In this document: positions 10,177-18,630 of the stretch, in pieces
Layout of the letters: each line of letters starts with the position of its first letter
How positions within the stretch are numbered: the stretch's first letter is position 1
Origin: Chitinophagaceae bacterium
Lineage (GTDB): Bacteria > Bacteroidota > Bacteroidia > Chitinophagales > Chitinophagaceae
Direction of reading: 5' to 3'
Length of the DNA: 59,967 nt
NCBI GenBank assembly: GCA_025933775.1
Contig: JAICZH010000003.1
Location: 1-59,967, forward strand
Position numbers and translations under genes: made by a program
The notes under the pieces: model-generated
Database searches by the model: none
Told to the model about the DNA's origin: nothing
What the model saw: the letters and a program-made list of their open reading frames with translations, nothing else

Positions 10177-10476
10177 GCTGACTTTTTAAAAAATAAAATC
10201 AAATATAGAATTATTCATTAAGGGAAATAAACCGCAAATAAAATATCCTATCTCTTTACAGAAATATTTATTTTGGACGACAAAAAAATAATAATACTGT
10301 GGCCATTAATAAATTTTATTTTGATTATCAGCTTTCATTTTTTTTGTGAAAAGCATTTTTATTTCTTTGAAAAGTATTTTAGTATTTGATAGACCTCACG
10401 GTTTTGAAAACCTGTTAGGTCTTAGCTCCAATATGGATTAATAAAAATTGTGTTTCTTTGTTTTAAATAAAAATAA
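10177..10476. other. Noncoding divergent intergenic region before purE
   Basis: 300 bases between two divergent genes, the efflux operon and purE. The sequence is very AT-rich. The only structure I can point to is the nested inverted repeat at 10391-10422. No convincing promoter box with correct spacing is visible for either side. Confidence 0.5.
10391..10422. repeat. AGACCT...AGGTCT nested inverted repeat
   Basis: AGACCT (10391-10396) pairs with AGGTCT (10417-10422), and inside it GGTTTT (10400-10405) pairs with AAAACC (10407-10412) across a single G. It has the same design as the hairpin at 26254-26285, so this is a small dispersed family rather than a purE-specific element. Confidence 0.7.
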
Positions 10477-10989
10477 ATGAAACCTCTTGTAGGAATTATT
10501 ATGGGCAGCGACAGCGACATGAAAGTAATGGAAGCTGCCGCAGAAATTTTAAAAAAGTTTAATGTGCCTTACGAGCTTACCATTGTTTCTGCACATCGCA
10601 CACCTGCGCGAATGGTTGATTATGCTACATCGGCAAGTGAGAAGGGATTGAAAATAATTATTGCCGGCGCCGGAGGCGCCGCACATTTACCGGGCATGGT
10701 GGCTTCACTCACCACATTGCCTGTAATTGGCGTTCCAATAAAATCTTCTAACTCAATTGACGGATGGGATTCTGTACTTTCCATTTTGCAAATGCCCAAC
10801 GGCATTCCAGTGGCAACGGTTGCATTAAATGCAGCAAAAAATGCCGGCATACTGGCCGTTGAAATTTTAGCAACTGCAAATGCTTCTCTTACTAAAAAAT
10901 TAATTGATTTTAAAAATGAAATGAAGGAGGAAGTGGAGAAAAAGGCAGCCTCCCTGCCTCCAAAGGAGGAAAAAAAAAATCTTCAATAG
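10477..10989 (+). CDS. purE: N5-carboxyaminoimidazole ribonucleotide mutase
   Basis: 170 residues. It converts N5-CAIR to CAIR in purine synthesis, in the cytoplasm. The phosphate- and substrate-binding signature [10 protein letters not shown], the catalytic-region SAHRTPARM and the glycine-rich [11 protein letters not shown] are all present. [33 protein letters not shown] matches class I PurE closely. The last 16 or so residues (from about [11 protein letters not shown]) extend past the family core and are encoded by a copy of the GC-rich dispersed repeat. The partner purK is not in the window. The gene converges on bshC with only 11 bases between the stops. Confidence 0.95.
   Translation: MKPLVGIIMGSDSDMKVMEAAAEILKKFNVPYELTIVSAHRTPARMVDYATSASEKGLKIIIAGAGGAAHLPGMVASLTTLPVIGVPIKSSNSIDGWDSVLSILQMPNGIPVATVALNAAKNAGILAVEILATANASLTKKLIDFKNEMKEEVEKKAASLPPKEEKKNLQ
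10945..10969 (+). repeat. GC-rich dispersed repeat encoding the PurE tail
   Basis: GCAGCCTCCCTG followed by the hairpin CCTCC-AAA-GGAGG, all within the purE reading frame. It lies in inverted orientation to the copy at 11006-11036 that ends bshC. Confidence 0.75.
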
Positions 10990-11000
10990 CAAACTTAGTT

Positions 11001-12632
11001 TTATTCCCATCCTTCGGAGGGGTTAGGGGAGGCCTCTTCAATCACACAAAACTCCTGCTCTAGCATCAATGAATTTTTATACAGCATTTCAAAAAAGTCA
11101 TTTCCCCATTTAGAATAGAATAGCATAAAATTTTCTGTACGTTCCTGCAAATTATTTTCGGGAAACAATACAGAGAGAACTTTTGAAAGTTGGTTTTTAA
11201 TATCCAAAAATTTTCTTTTTTCAGCACGAAGCATCTTCTTTTCTGTTTCCGATAATTTTTTTATCGTTTGCGTTTCCAACGCTTCAGCATGCTGTTCCAG
11301 CGTTGCATCAATTTCTTTTACTAATTTTTTTATGGAAAAATATGCCTGTTGAATTTGAAATTTTTCTTCATCCAATTGCAATCGGTGATGCGTGTGCCTT
11401 GCAACAATTTCATTTATTAAAGTTTCTTCACCTTTAAATAAATCAGCCCCAATTAAATGCAGTTTTTCAATGAGCTGCTGATATTTTTTTTCAATAATTA
11501 AAAAAGAATTTCTTATAATCAATAATGGAAATGGAACTTTATAATAATGAAACAATCCTTTCAGCTCAAGCCAGTAAGCAATTTCGCCGCCGCCACCAAT
11601 GAATACAATGTTGGGCAAAATCATTTCCTGCATAAGTCCTCTTAAAATTACGTTCGGACTAAAACGTTCCGGATAATTTTTTAATTCATCTTTTAATTCA
11701 TCTTTTGTAAAAATAATTTTAGTGTCCTGAACAACAAATCTGTCATTTATATGCATAATTCTGTTGCGAATATTATCTTTCAGATAAAATAAATTAATTT
11801 CTCTGGGATGCGCCTGTACGTTGTATTGTAGCGATAATTTTTCTAAAGCTGTATGTACAATTTTTGATGGCGTATTTTCAAAAATATCTTCTTCAAAAAC
11901 AGATAACATTTCTTTTTTAAACTCAGGATTGTCCGGTAAAAAAATTATTAATCCATACTTTTTAAAAAGATGATGCACAAATAGAAAAGTGGATTGTTCA
12001 ATTGAATAATTTTTTTGAAAACTTTTTTTCAAAACATCAATAATTTCTTTTCCATATTTTTCAACCGATAATCTGCCTTCCATTTCAGCAATCAATTGTA
12101 ATAAATTATCATCCACTTTCATTCTTCCAACAGCGCCCGTTTGCTTTGGATGCCATTCATATTTTTTGCCATCAATAATTACATGATTCAATTCTTCCAG
12201 ATCTGCGTCTTCACTTCCCATAAAAAAAACCGGAACAAAATTGTATTCCGAAAATTGCCTTTTTAAATTATCCGCGAGTTTTATCGCGTGAATAATTTTA
12301 TAAATAAAATATAAATGACCGGTAAAAATATTAGGCTGATGCGCTGTACAAATGGTAAATGCATTTTCGCCGGAAAGTGCATGAATGTTAGCTTTTACCA
12401 GATCACTATCATCCATATTTTTGTATTGAAGAAGTAATTGCTGCGTTAATAATTTGCGATTGGTATTAAATTTTTTTCTTGCTTCGACAGATGTTTTGAT
12501 TCCTTCAATACCTACTTCGTGCTCATAAAAATCTTTCAGATCACGGGAGCCGGCAATATAATCCAAAATGATTTTTGTAAACTTTCTTGTTTGCGAATAA
12601 GGTAAATAGTTAGATTGAAAGTTTGTTGACAT
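11001..12632 (-). CDS. bshC: Bacillithiol biosynthesis cysteine-adding enzyme
   Basis: 543 residues, the usual BshC length. The enzyme is thought to add cysteine to glucosamine-malate in the last step of bacillithiol synthesis, in the cytoplasm. Recognisable signatures are FTICTAHQPNIFTGHLYFIYK near residue 97 (nucleotide-binding region), the VFFMGSEDADLEELNH segment, and SPNVILRGLMQEMILPNIVFIGGGGEIAYWLELKGLF. A long coiled-coil region follows at about residues 430-480. The final ten residues (ASPNPSEGWE) are encoded by a GC-rich dispersed repeat and are unlikely to be part of the ancestral protein. bshA and bshB are not in this window. Confidence 0.94.
   Translation of the reverse strand: MSTNFQSNYLPYSQTRKFTKIILDYIAGSRDLKDFYEHEVGIEGIKTSVEARKKFNTNRKLLTQQLLLQYKNMDDSDLVKANIHALSGENAFTICTAHQPNIFTGHLYFIYKIIHAIKLADNLKRQFSEYNFVPVFFMGSEDADLEELNHVIIDGKKYEWHPKQTGAVGRMKVDDNLLQLIAEMEGRLSVEKYGKEIIDVLKKSFQKNYSIEQSTFLFVHHLFKKYGLIIFLPDNPEFKKEMLSVFEEDIFENTPSKIVHTALEKLSLQYNVQAHPREINLFYLKDNIRNRIMHINDRFVVQDTKIIFTKDELKDELKNYPERFSPNVILRGLMQEMILPNIVFIGGGGEIAYWLELKGLFHYYKVPFPLLIIRNSFLIIEKKYQQLIEKLHLIGADLFKGEETLINEIVARHTHHRLQLDEEKFQIQQAYFSIKKLVKEIDATLEQHAEALETQTIKKLSETEKKMLRAEKRKFLDIKNQLSKVLSVLFPENNLQERTENFMLFYSKWGNDFFEMLYKNSLMLEQEFCVIEEASPNPSEGWE
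11006..11036 (-). repeat. GC-rich dispersed repeat encoding the BshC tail
   Basis: On the minus strand it reads GCCTCCCCTAACCCCTCC then GAAGGATGGG. It runs through the bshC stop codon region. Together with the inverted copy at the end of purE it could fold as one large hairpin between the convergent genes. Confidence 0.75.
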
Positions 12633-12865
12633 CTATATTTTTTTGATTGCTTAATTATGCAGTTTTTTTTAAGAGGCAAAGATATAAGGAAAAGTTTGTG
12701 AGAAAATTCAACATTATTTTATAAAAAAATTAAAATTATAAATCAAAAGGTTCGTTTGTTTTTTTTAAAACTAAACGCTTCAAAAATTTTATCAATATCT
12801 TGCGAATACCGATTTTTTTGGATGAATAAAATCTGGCAATTTTACCAACTTAATTTTTTCAAAGA

Positions 12866-13834
12866 ATGAAAAAAATCACCGGCGTTGCTGCTTTTATTTT
12901 TTTTAATTTTCTTTTTATCTCTACGCATTGCCATGCGCAGAAAGTGAAGCCGGATACAGTAAAAACGGGCATTTACATTACCAGCATTCATGATATTGAC
13001 TTTAAACAAAAAGAATATACCATTACTTTCTGGCTTTGGTTAAAATATAAAAATAAAGACTTTGATTTTTTGCAAAATCTTGAAGTGCCCCTGGCAAAAA
13101 CTATTACAAGATCATTTGCTACTGTTGATAGCTCCGAAGGAAAAATTTACATCCTCATGAAATTGCAATGTGTAATGAAAGATTCGTGGAAGATTGGAAA
13201 TTTTCCTTTCGACCAACAAAAATTGAGATTGTCTATTGAAAATTCGCAGTACGATTCACATGATTTAATTTTTAGCGTAGATACACTTGGTAAAAATTAT
13301 GATCCGCGTTTTACAATGAGCGGATGGAATATTGATAGCTGCGACATCTCTGTAAGAAATAAAGCTTATGAAACAGCCTTTGGCGATGAAACTGCTGCCA
13401 GGCCTCATTCTGAATACAGTTCATTCAGAGTGAGGGTGAGTGTAAGCCGTCATGCATCAGGTTTATTCTGGAAAATGTTTATAGGAATGTATATTGCTTT
13501 TTTAATTGCGTATGTATGTTTTTATATTCATCCGGATGGTATTGATTCGCGTTTCGGATTAAGCGTAGGCGCTTTATTTGCAGTGATCGGCAATAAATAC
13601 ATTATTGATTCTTCCTTGCCGGAATCCACTTCTTTTACGCTTGTGGATACGCTTCACGGTATTACTTTATTTTTTATTTTATTAATCATCAGCGCCACCG
13701 CTTATTCTTTACAACTTGTAAAAAACAATAAAGAAAAACAGGCAAGTAAATTTGATATGATTGCGGCGCAGATTTTTCTTTTATTATATATAGCTATAAA
13801 TATTTATTTTATTTCGCAAGCGAATGCAGGTTGA
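12866..13834 (+). CDS. Pentameric ligand-gated ion channel homologue (Cys-loop receptor superfamily)
   Basis: 322 residues: signal peptide to about residue 24 (CHAQ), a beta-rich extracellular (periplasmic) domain to about 195, and four membrane helices near 201-220, 231-249, 258-283 and 297-317. The diagnostic loop WKIGNFPFDQQKL (FPFD at 113-116) matches the Cys-loop region but lacks the cysteine pair, as in bacterial homologues such as GLIC and ELIC. The M2-M3 link SLPESTSFTLVD also fits the superfamily. M2 reads SRFGLSVGALFAVIGNKY, so the pore selectivity is not obvious. The short M3-M4 loop (about 13 residues) is typical of prokaryotes. It is a single gene with no neighbour that hints at the ligand. 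Confidence 0.85.
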   Translation: MKKITGVAAFIFFNFLFISTHCHAQKVKPDTVKTGIYITSIHDIDFKQKEYTITFWLWLKYKNKDFDFLQNLEVPLAKTITRSFATVDSSEGKIYILMKLQCVMKDSWKIGNFPFDQQKLRLSIENSQYDSHDLIFSVDTLGKNYDPRFTMSGWNIDSCDISVRNKAYETAFGDETAARPHSEYSSFRVRVSVSRHASGLFWKMFIGMYIAFLIAYVCFYIHPDGIDSRFGLSVGALFAVIGNKYIIDSSLPESTSFTLVDTLHGITLFFILLIISATAYSLQLVKNNKEKQASKFDMIAAQIFLLLYIAINIYFISQANAG

Positions 13835-13844
13835 GAAATATTTT

Positions 13845-14270
13845 TTATTGTAATGGCTTTGTAGTCATGCGTTGAATGTGCCAGCCACCAGGCCGCATCC
13901 AGCGCCACGTTGCCGTATATTCTCCTTTTAATTTAATAGTATCTTTCCCGGGAATAAAAGCTGTTTGGTAATACAATCCTTTTTGAAACGCCGTGTCGCC
14001 ATTTATTTTTAAAAAATTTGTTGTGGAAGATTGGGATACCACACTCACGTTTTTAAATGATGATAAAAAGTTTCTGATAGAATCTCTTCCATGAGCCATA
14101 TTGCCCAAATCACCATCTGGCGTATATAACAACGAAATAGAATCGGCATCCATTTTTTTTATTAAATGATCATATTGTTTCATGGCAAGCTCCACTCCTT
14201 TTGTGCTGTGGCCGGTATTACTGCACGATGCTGTAAAAATTACGGTTAGGTATAAAAATATTTTTTTCAT
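13845..14270 (-). CDS. DUF4440/SnoaL-like lipoprotein
   Basis: 141 residues when started at the ATG at 14270, which gives a lipoprotein signal peptide MKKIFLYLTVIFTASCSN with lipobox TASC. A longer frame extends upstream to 14474, but that part looks random and overlaps a plus-strand gene. The mature part fits an NTF2-like fold: MKQYDHLIKKMDADSISLLYTPDGDL, HGRDSIRNFLSSF, TATWRWMRPGGWHIQRM. Proteins of this group often bind small molecules; no catalytic function can be assigned. The gene converges on the ion channel gene. A second lipoprotein of similar plan is encoded at 39698-40180. Confidence 0.75.
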   Translation of the reverse strand: MKKIFLYLTVIFTASCSNTGHSTKGVELAMKQYDHLIKKMDADSISLLYTPDGDLGNMAHGRDSIRNFLSSFKNVSVVSQSSTTNFLKINGDTAFQKGLYYQTAFIPGKDTIKLKGEYTATWRWMRPGGWHIQRMTTKPLQ

Positions 14271-14391
14271 TGTTGTTTTTTTATTTTTTATATAAAATAA
14301 TACAAATTTTTGTTTGGAATAAACATAGTGGTATAAATTTTGTTTCATATTTTTTTTTAATAACATCGCTTCTTCTTTAAAATTAAAAAAT

Positions 14392-14571
14392 ATGGGCATC
14401 AAACATCTTTTAGGATTTTTTTTAATTATTGGCGGAGTAGCAGCGGGCTTTTTATTTTTGTTTTTTACAATCAATAATCAATCTTATAACCCATCCTTTT
14501 TATATTTTCTTTGTTGCTGTGCATTTATTTTTATAATTGCCGGCTCATTTATTTTAGTAAAAAATCAATAA
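14392..14571 (+). CDS. Small two-helix membrane protein
   Basis: A 59-residue reading frame starting at ATG and ending TAA. It has two clear hydrophobic helices, about residues 6-26 (GFFLIIGGVAAGFLFLFF) and 35-55 (PSFLYFLCCCAFIFIIAGSF), joined by a short polar loop, with a short basic C-terminus (VKNQ). It lies alone in the 316-base gap between the lipoprotein and the GH130-type gene, on the opposite strand to both. The start of the divergent lipoprotein is about 120 bp away. I do not recognise the family. AT-rich DNA can give hydrophobic frames by chance, so this is tentative. Confidence 0.45.
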   Translation: MGIKHLLGFFLIIGGVAAGFLFLFFTINNQSYNPSFLYFLCCCAFIFIIAGSFILVKNQ

Positions 14572-14586
14572 TTATTTATTGCTGAA

Positions 14587-15717
14587 TTATTTTGAAACGG
14601 CCACTCCTACAAATGAATCTGCTGTTCCATAATACAAAAACCATTTGCTTTTAAAAAAAACCAGCCCTTCGGCAAATGTAGTGCCGGCCTTGTATTGACC
14701 TGTGATCTCATGCGGCAGTGAAGGTTTTAAGAAACTGGTATCGCTGCGATAAATTACTTTTTCGGGATTATTTTTATCGAATATAATTTCACCGGTTGAA
14801 TAGGTTCCTTCGGGCAATGAAGTGGTTGCATTTTCATTCACTGCATTTTTTCCATTATATAATAATACAATTCCTTTATCAGTAATAATTGCTGGCGGCC
14901 CGCATTCGGTAAGATCGCTGTCAAATTTTTTTGGCCGTGGCGATGCAAGCGATTTTAAACCTCCTTTTTCATTCAGCAACGGATTCCAATTATATAAATT
15001 ATTGCTCCATGCAAGGTTAATTAAATGCTCGCCCCAATACATCCAGTATTTGCCATTTATTTTTGCCGCCACCTGCTTTCCATTTTTCATTTTTGTAATA
15101 ATAGAACCAGATTTGCTCCAGCCATCTAAAAAAAGTTTTTCATATTTTTTTTCAAATGCTGGCCCTTTTTTCTGCCAGTGAAAAAGATCTTTTGAAAATG
15201 CAATAGATAATCTTGCCGTTTTATTATTCCACGATGTGTAGGCTACAACATATAATCCATCTTCCGTCTGCACCAGGCGCGGATCTTCGCATCCACCGGG
15301 ATAATCATATTGCATAAACATACTGCTGTCGGGATATAAAACCGGCGTAGGAAATTTTTTAAAATGAATGCCATCATCACTTTCAGCCAATCCTAATCGT
15401 GAAGTTCTGCCGCCGATGGCTGCTGCGGGATTATCTTCGCAACGATATAGCAAATAAATTTTATCATTTTTTATAATGGCAGTAGGGTTAAATACATCTG
15501 CCTTTTGCCATTTTATTAATTGTTTGGATATGGGATCAATAAATGTAAATGATGAATCGGCTTTTAATATCGGGTTTTCTTTTGGCTTATAAAAATCATT
15601 TACATTTAAATTGAATTGTTTTTTTTGGGAACAAGAAAAAAAAATTAATAAAGATGCTAATAATTTAAATGAATTTTTTTTTAGGTAAATAGTTGGAAAC
15701 TTATTATCACATTTCAT
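14587..15717 (-). CDS. GH130-like glycosidase/phosphorylase lipoprotein
   Basis: 376 residues from the ATG at 15717, giving a lipoprotein signal peptide with lipobox FFSC. A start at 15786 would overlap the kinase gene, so the shorter form is preferred. The five-bladed propeller signs of glycosyl hydrolase family 130 are seen: FNPTAIIKNDKIYLLYRCED near the N-terminus, GLAESDDGIHF, GGCEDPRLV (the DPR of the family), WGE...AWS, CGPPAI...VLLYNG, and a C-terminal GTTFAEGL...FLYYG. Known members phosphorolyse or hydrolyse beta-mannosides. A lipid-anchored location suggests work at the cell surface or periplasm, where phosphorolysis is less likely than hydrolysis; this is inference. No other polysaccharide-use genes are nearby. 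Confidence 0.8.
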   Translation of the reverse strand: MKCDNKFPTIYLKKNSFKLLASLLIFFSCSQKKQFNLNVNDFYKPKENPILKADSSFTFIDPISKQLIKWQKADVFNPTAIIKNDKIYLLYRCEDNPAAAIGGRTSRLGLAESDDGIHFKKFPTPVLYPDSSMFMQYDYPGGCEDPRLVQTEDGLYVVAYTSWNNKTARLSIAFSKDLFHWQKKGPAFEKKYEKLFLDGWSKSGSIITKMKNGKQVAAKINGKYWMYWGEHLINLAWSNNLYNWNPLLNEKGGLKSLASPRPKKFDSDLTECGPPAIITDKGIVLLYNGKNAVNENATTSLPEGTYSTGEIIFDKNNPEKVIYRSDTSFLKPSLPHEITGQYKAGTTFAEGLVFFKSKWFLYYGTADSFVGVAVSK

Positions 15718-15736
15718 AAGGATTATAGTTTTGGCA

Positions 15737-16759
15737 TTATTCTTTTTCAATGGTAATACATATTGCTGAGCCTTTGCCAGGCGCATTTTGCAGCGTCAGT
15801 TGTCCGTTTATTGAATTTACATATTCCCGCATATTAATTAAGCCGGCAGATTCATTTTTTGTATTCATCTCAAATCCGCCCTCATCGGTAATACAAATTT
15901 GCATGGACTCATTCAACTCATCAATTTTTATTTTTATATCGGTTGATCTGGAAAGGGTTATTACATTGCTAAGGGTTTCCTGGCAAATTCTAAAGAAATC
16001 TATCTTCATCTCATGCGATAAATTTTCTTCTTTATAATTGCCGTGAAAGCTGCACGGGATTTCATTTAATACAGAAAACTCTTTACAAAGCCATTCCATT
16101 GTAGCCGTAAATCCAAATTCGTCCAGCATATTCGGGCTTACTGAAAAAGAAATTTTTTGTATAGATGTAATAAGCAGTTTGGAAACGGCAAGCGCTCTTT
16201 CAATCATATCTTTTGAGGTGGATGACATCTGCGTTTCATTGTTGGCAATCCACTCAATATATAATTTCATTGCAGCCACCAACTGCGCCAGTTCTTCATG
16301 CAATCCATAAGCAATATGCTTTTTGTCGTCTTCAATTTTATTTTTAAAATAAGTAGCAACTCCCTTGTATTTTTTATATTTTTCCTCTACTTGCTTTTCA
16401 ATTTCTTTTCTTTGTGTAACGTCTTTTGCAATGGCAAATACTACTTCGTGATCGGGAAAATAAATGGAAGTCCACTCAAGCCAAACCAATTTTCCGCTTT
16501 TTGATACATACCGGTTTCTAAAATTCAGCAATGTTTTTCCATTAAGCAATTCCTGCCTTGTTTTTTGCGTGATGGCTTTATCTTCGGGATATATAAATGA
16601 AGCTATGGGGCTGGCAAATAATTCTTTTTCGGTATATTCCAATTTATTAATAACGGCAGGGTTTACTTTTCTAAAATAACCATCTTTACCTGCAATGCAT
16701 ACCAGGTCGGGCGTCATTTTAAAAAGAGTAAATAATTCAAGTTCCACACTTTTAGTCAT
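15737..16759 (-). CDS. PAS-domain sensor histidine kinase (NarL-type, HisKA_3)
   Basis: 340 residues, no membrane segment. Residues about 10-125 form a PAS domain (FTLFKMTPDLVCIAGKDGYFRKVNPAV, TRKEIEK-type linker). A coiled linker and a dimerisation/phosphoacceptor helix follow with GLHEELAQLVAAMKLYIEW; the His is the likely phosphorylation site. The ATPase domain keeps the N-box (CQETLSNV), ITDEGG, GLINMREYV and GKGSAI. The G1 box is weaker than usual. It has no response regulator beside it, so it is an orphan kinase. It ends 19 bp before the GH130-like gene on the same strand and may be co-transcribed with it. Confidence 0.85.
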   Translation of the reverse strand: MTKSVELELFTLFKMTPDLVCIAGKDGYFRKVNPAVINKLEYTEKELFASPIASFIYPEDKAITQKTRQELLNGKTLLNFRNRYVSKSGKLVWLEWTSIYFPDHEVVFAIAKDVTQRKEIEKQVEEKYKKYKGVATYFKNKIEDDKKHIAYGLHEELAQLVAAMKLYIEWIANNETQMSSTSKDMIERALAVSKLLITSIQKISFSVSPNMLDEFGFTATMEWLCKEFSVLNEIPCSFHGNYKEENLSHEMKIDFFRICQETLSNVITLSRSTDIKIKIDELNESMQICITDEGGFEMNTKNESAGLINMREYVNSINGQLTLQNAPGKGSAICITIEKE

Positions 16760-16801
16760 TGATAAAAATTTATTACTCTATTAAAAATTTATTTTGAAAA
16801 A

Positions 16802-17083
16802 TTATAATGCAATTACCATTTGTTCCCATTCTTCTTGCAAAGAAATGGAAGGCGTTTTTTTAGCAGCCTTGCTATACCAATAGCCGGCATTTGCCAAATC
16901 GCCCTCTTTACGATGAAGATACGCATGTATCCACGAAGCGGTTGTATCTGTTACATCTTGTATCAGTTCGTGTGCTTTATGCCAATCGCCCTTTGCATCG
17001 TACCATAGCGCTTTTAAATACACCGATACATTTTGCGGAGGCTGGTTTTGTGATAAGCTTTCTTTAAATGATTGCAAGTCCAT
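16802..17083 (-). CDS. Small conserved TPR-like protein
   Basis: 93 residues, no signal peptide. The pattern YLKALWYDAKGDWHKAHELI, then TTASWIHAYLHRKEGDLANAGYWYSKAAKK, is a compact pair of TPR-like helices. I recognise this combination as a small family widespread in Bacteroidota and cyanobacteria, with no defined function known to me. It lies 42 bp upstream of the PAS kinase gene, same strand, so co-transcription is possible. The start ATG at 17083 gives the expected family length. Confidence 0.7.
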   Translation of the reverse strand: MDLQSFKESLSQNQPPQNVSVYLKALWYDAKGDWHKAHELIQDVTDTTASWIHAYLHRKEGDLANAGYWYSKAAKKTPSISLQEEWEQMVIAL

Positions 17084-17209
17084 TTAATACATTTTTAGTT
17101 TTTCAAATTTAATTTATATCTCTATATAAAAAAGAATATGCAAAAAAGAACAACGTGCAGCAGTATAATTTTTTTCATTTATTTTTAGCAAACTCAATAA
17201 ATATTCTTT

Positions 17210-18493
17210 ATGAAAAAATTTGCAAGCCAGTTGATCATGGTTCTGTTTGCGCAATGCATGTTTCCGTTTTTTTTGCATGCGCAGGTAATTCAATTAAATA
17301 AAAAAAATAATTCTGTTAATTATGAAAGATTAGCAAAGATTGACGGATTGGTAAATGATTATATAAATAAAGGATGGCTAAAGGGAGCTGTAACAATAAT
17401 TGTAAAAGATAATGAACTGGTACAGTACAAAGGTTACGGCTATGCTGATGCGTCGGCAAAAAGAATAATGCCCAAGGATGAATTATTTCGCATAGCCTCG
17501 CAAACAAAAGGCATTACGTGCGTTGGCATTATGATTTTGTATGAACAAGGAAAACTGCAGCTTGACGAGCCTGTTGCGGATTTTATTCCTGAATTTAAAA
17601 ACGTTGCTGTATTAGATAAATTTAATGCTGAAGATACCACTTATACAACCGTTCCTGCGAAAAGAAATATTACGATACGCGATTTGCTTACACACACTTC
17701 AGGAATAGATTACCCTGTTATAGGCAGTAAAGAAATGAGCGCTATTTATGCAAAAGCCGGAATACCACCTGGTTTTAATACAGAAAAAGAAGATGAAACA
17801 TTGCTTGGCGAAATGAAAGCGCTTGCAAAATTACCTTTGGCACACCAGCCGGGAGCCCGTTGGACGTATGGATTAAATTATGACCTGCTGGGCTGCATTA
17901 TACAAATAGTAAGCGGCACAACGCTTGATAATTTTTTTAGAAAAAATATCTTTGAACCTATTGGTATGAAAGATACTTATTTTAATGTGCCGGCGGCAAA
18001 AGCCAACCGCCTGAGCACTGTTTATCGCGAAGATTCGTTGCATCATATTATTCAATGGGAAAAAAATTATTTAAATGTGGATCCTTCCTATCCACTCATT
18101 AATAAACAATATTTTTCCGGCGGCGCCGATCTTACTTCCACGGCTTATGATTATGCATGTTTTTTGCAAATGCTTTTAAATGGCGGTTCTTATAACGGGC
18201 ATGAAATATTATCGCACAGAACGATTGCCATGATATTGAGCAATCAATTGGATTATACATTTAATGGCATAAATAATTTTGGGCTTGGTTTTGAAATTGT
18301 AAGCGAAAGAGGCGCTGCAAAAGGCCCGAGAAATAAAGGTTCTTTTGCATGGGGTGGTTTTTTTGGAACTACTTACTGGGCTGATCCCAAAGATCATTTG
18401 GTATGTCTTTTTATGACACAACAAACACCCAATAGCCATGGCGACATCGTAAATAAATTTGAAGCAATGGTGTATGCGAGTCTGAAAAATTAA
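17210..18493 (+). CDS. Serine hydrolase, beta-lactamase / family VIII esterase fold
   Basis: 427 residues with a signal peptide (cleavage near FLHAQ, residue 25), so exported. The active-site SxxK is S97-Q-T-K100 (RIASQTKGIT). The second motif is Y220 in WTYGLNYDLLG, where class C enzymes have YxN. The third is GSFAWGGFFGTTYW, the WGG form usual in family VIII esterases rather than the KTG of beta-lactamases. THTSGIDY is also typical. Family knowledge allows esterase, D-aminopeptidase or penicillin-binding roles; an esterase is favoured by the WGG motif. Single gene. Confidence 0.85.
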   Translation: MKKFASQLIMVLFAQCMFPFFLHAQVIQLNKKNNSVNYERLAKIDGLVNDYINKGWLKGAVTIIVKDNELVQYKGYGYADASAKRIMPKDELFRIASQTKGITCVGIMILYEQGKLQLDEPVADFIPEFKNVAVLDKFNAEDTTYTTVPAKRNITIRDLLTHTSGIDYPVIGSKEMSAIYAKAGIPPGFNTEKEDETLLGEMKALAKLPLAHQPGARWTYGLNYDLLGCIIQIVSGTTLDNFFRKNIFEPIGMKDTYFNVPAAKANRLSTVYREDSLHHIIQWEKNYLNVDPSYPLINKQYFSGGADLTSTAYDYACFLQMLLNGGSYNGHEILSHRTIAMILSNQLDYTFNGINNFGLGFEIVSERGAAKGPRNKGSFAWGGFFGTTYWADPKDHLVCLFMTQQTPNSHGDIVNKFEAMVYASLKN

Positions 18494-18630
18494 AATACTT
18501 TTAAAGAAAATTATAAAAAATTTATTGCTCGTATAATATTCTTGATTTTTAAAAAAGAATTTTTTAAATAAAATTTTTTAAATAAAATAAGGTAATAATT
18601 TTTCAAACTGCATATTTTTTATTTTCAACA

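Noticed and set aside
14271-14474. N-terminal extension of the lipoprotein frame at 13845
   Set aside because: The extra 68 residues are lysine-rich and random-looking and precede an obvious lipoprotein signal at 14270.
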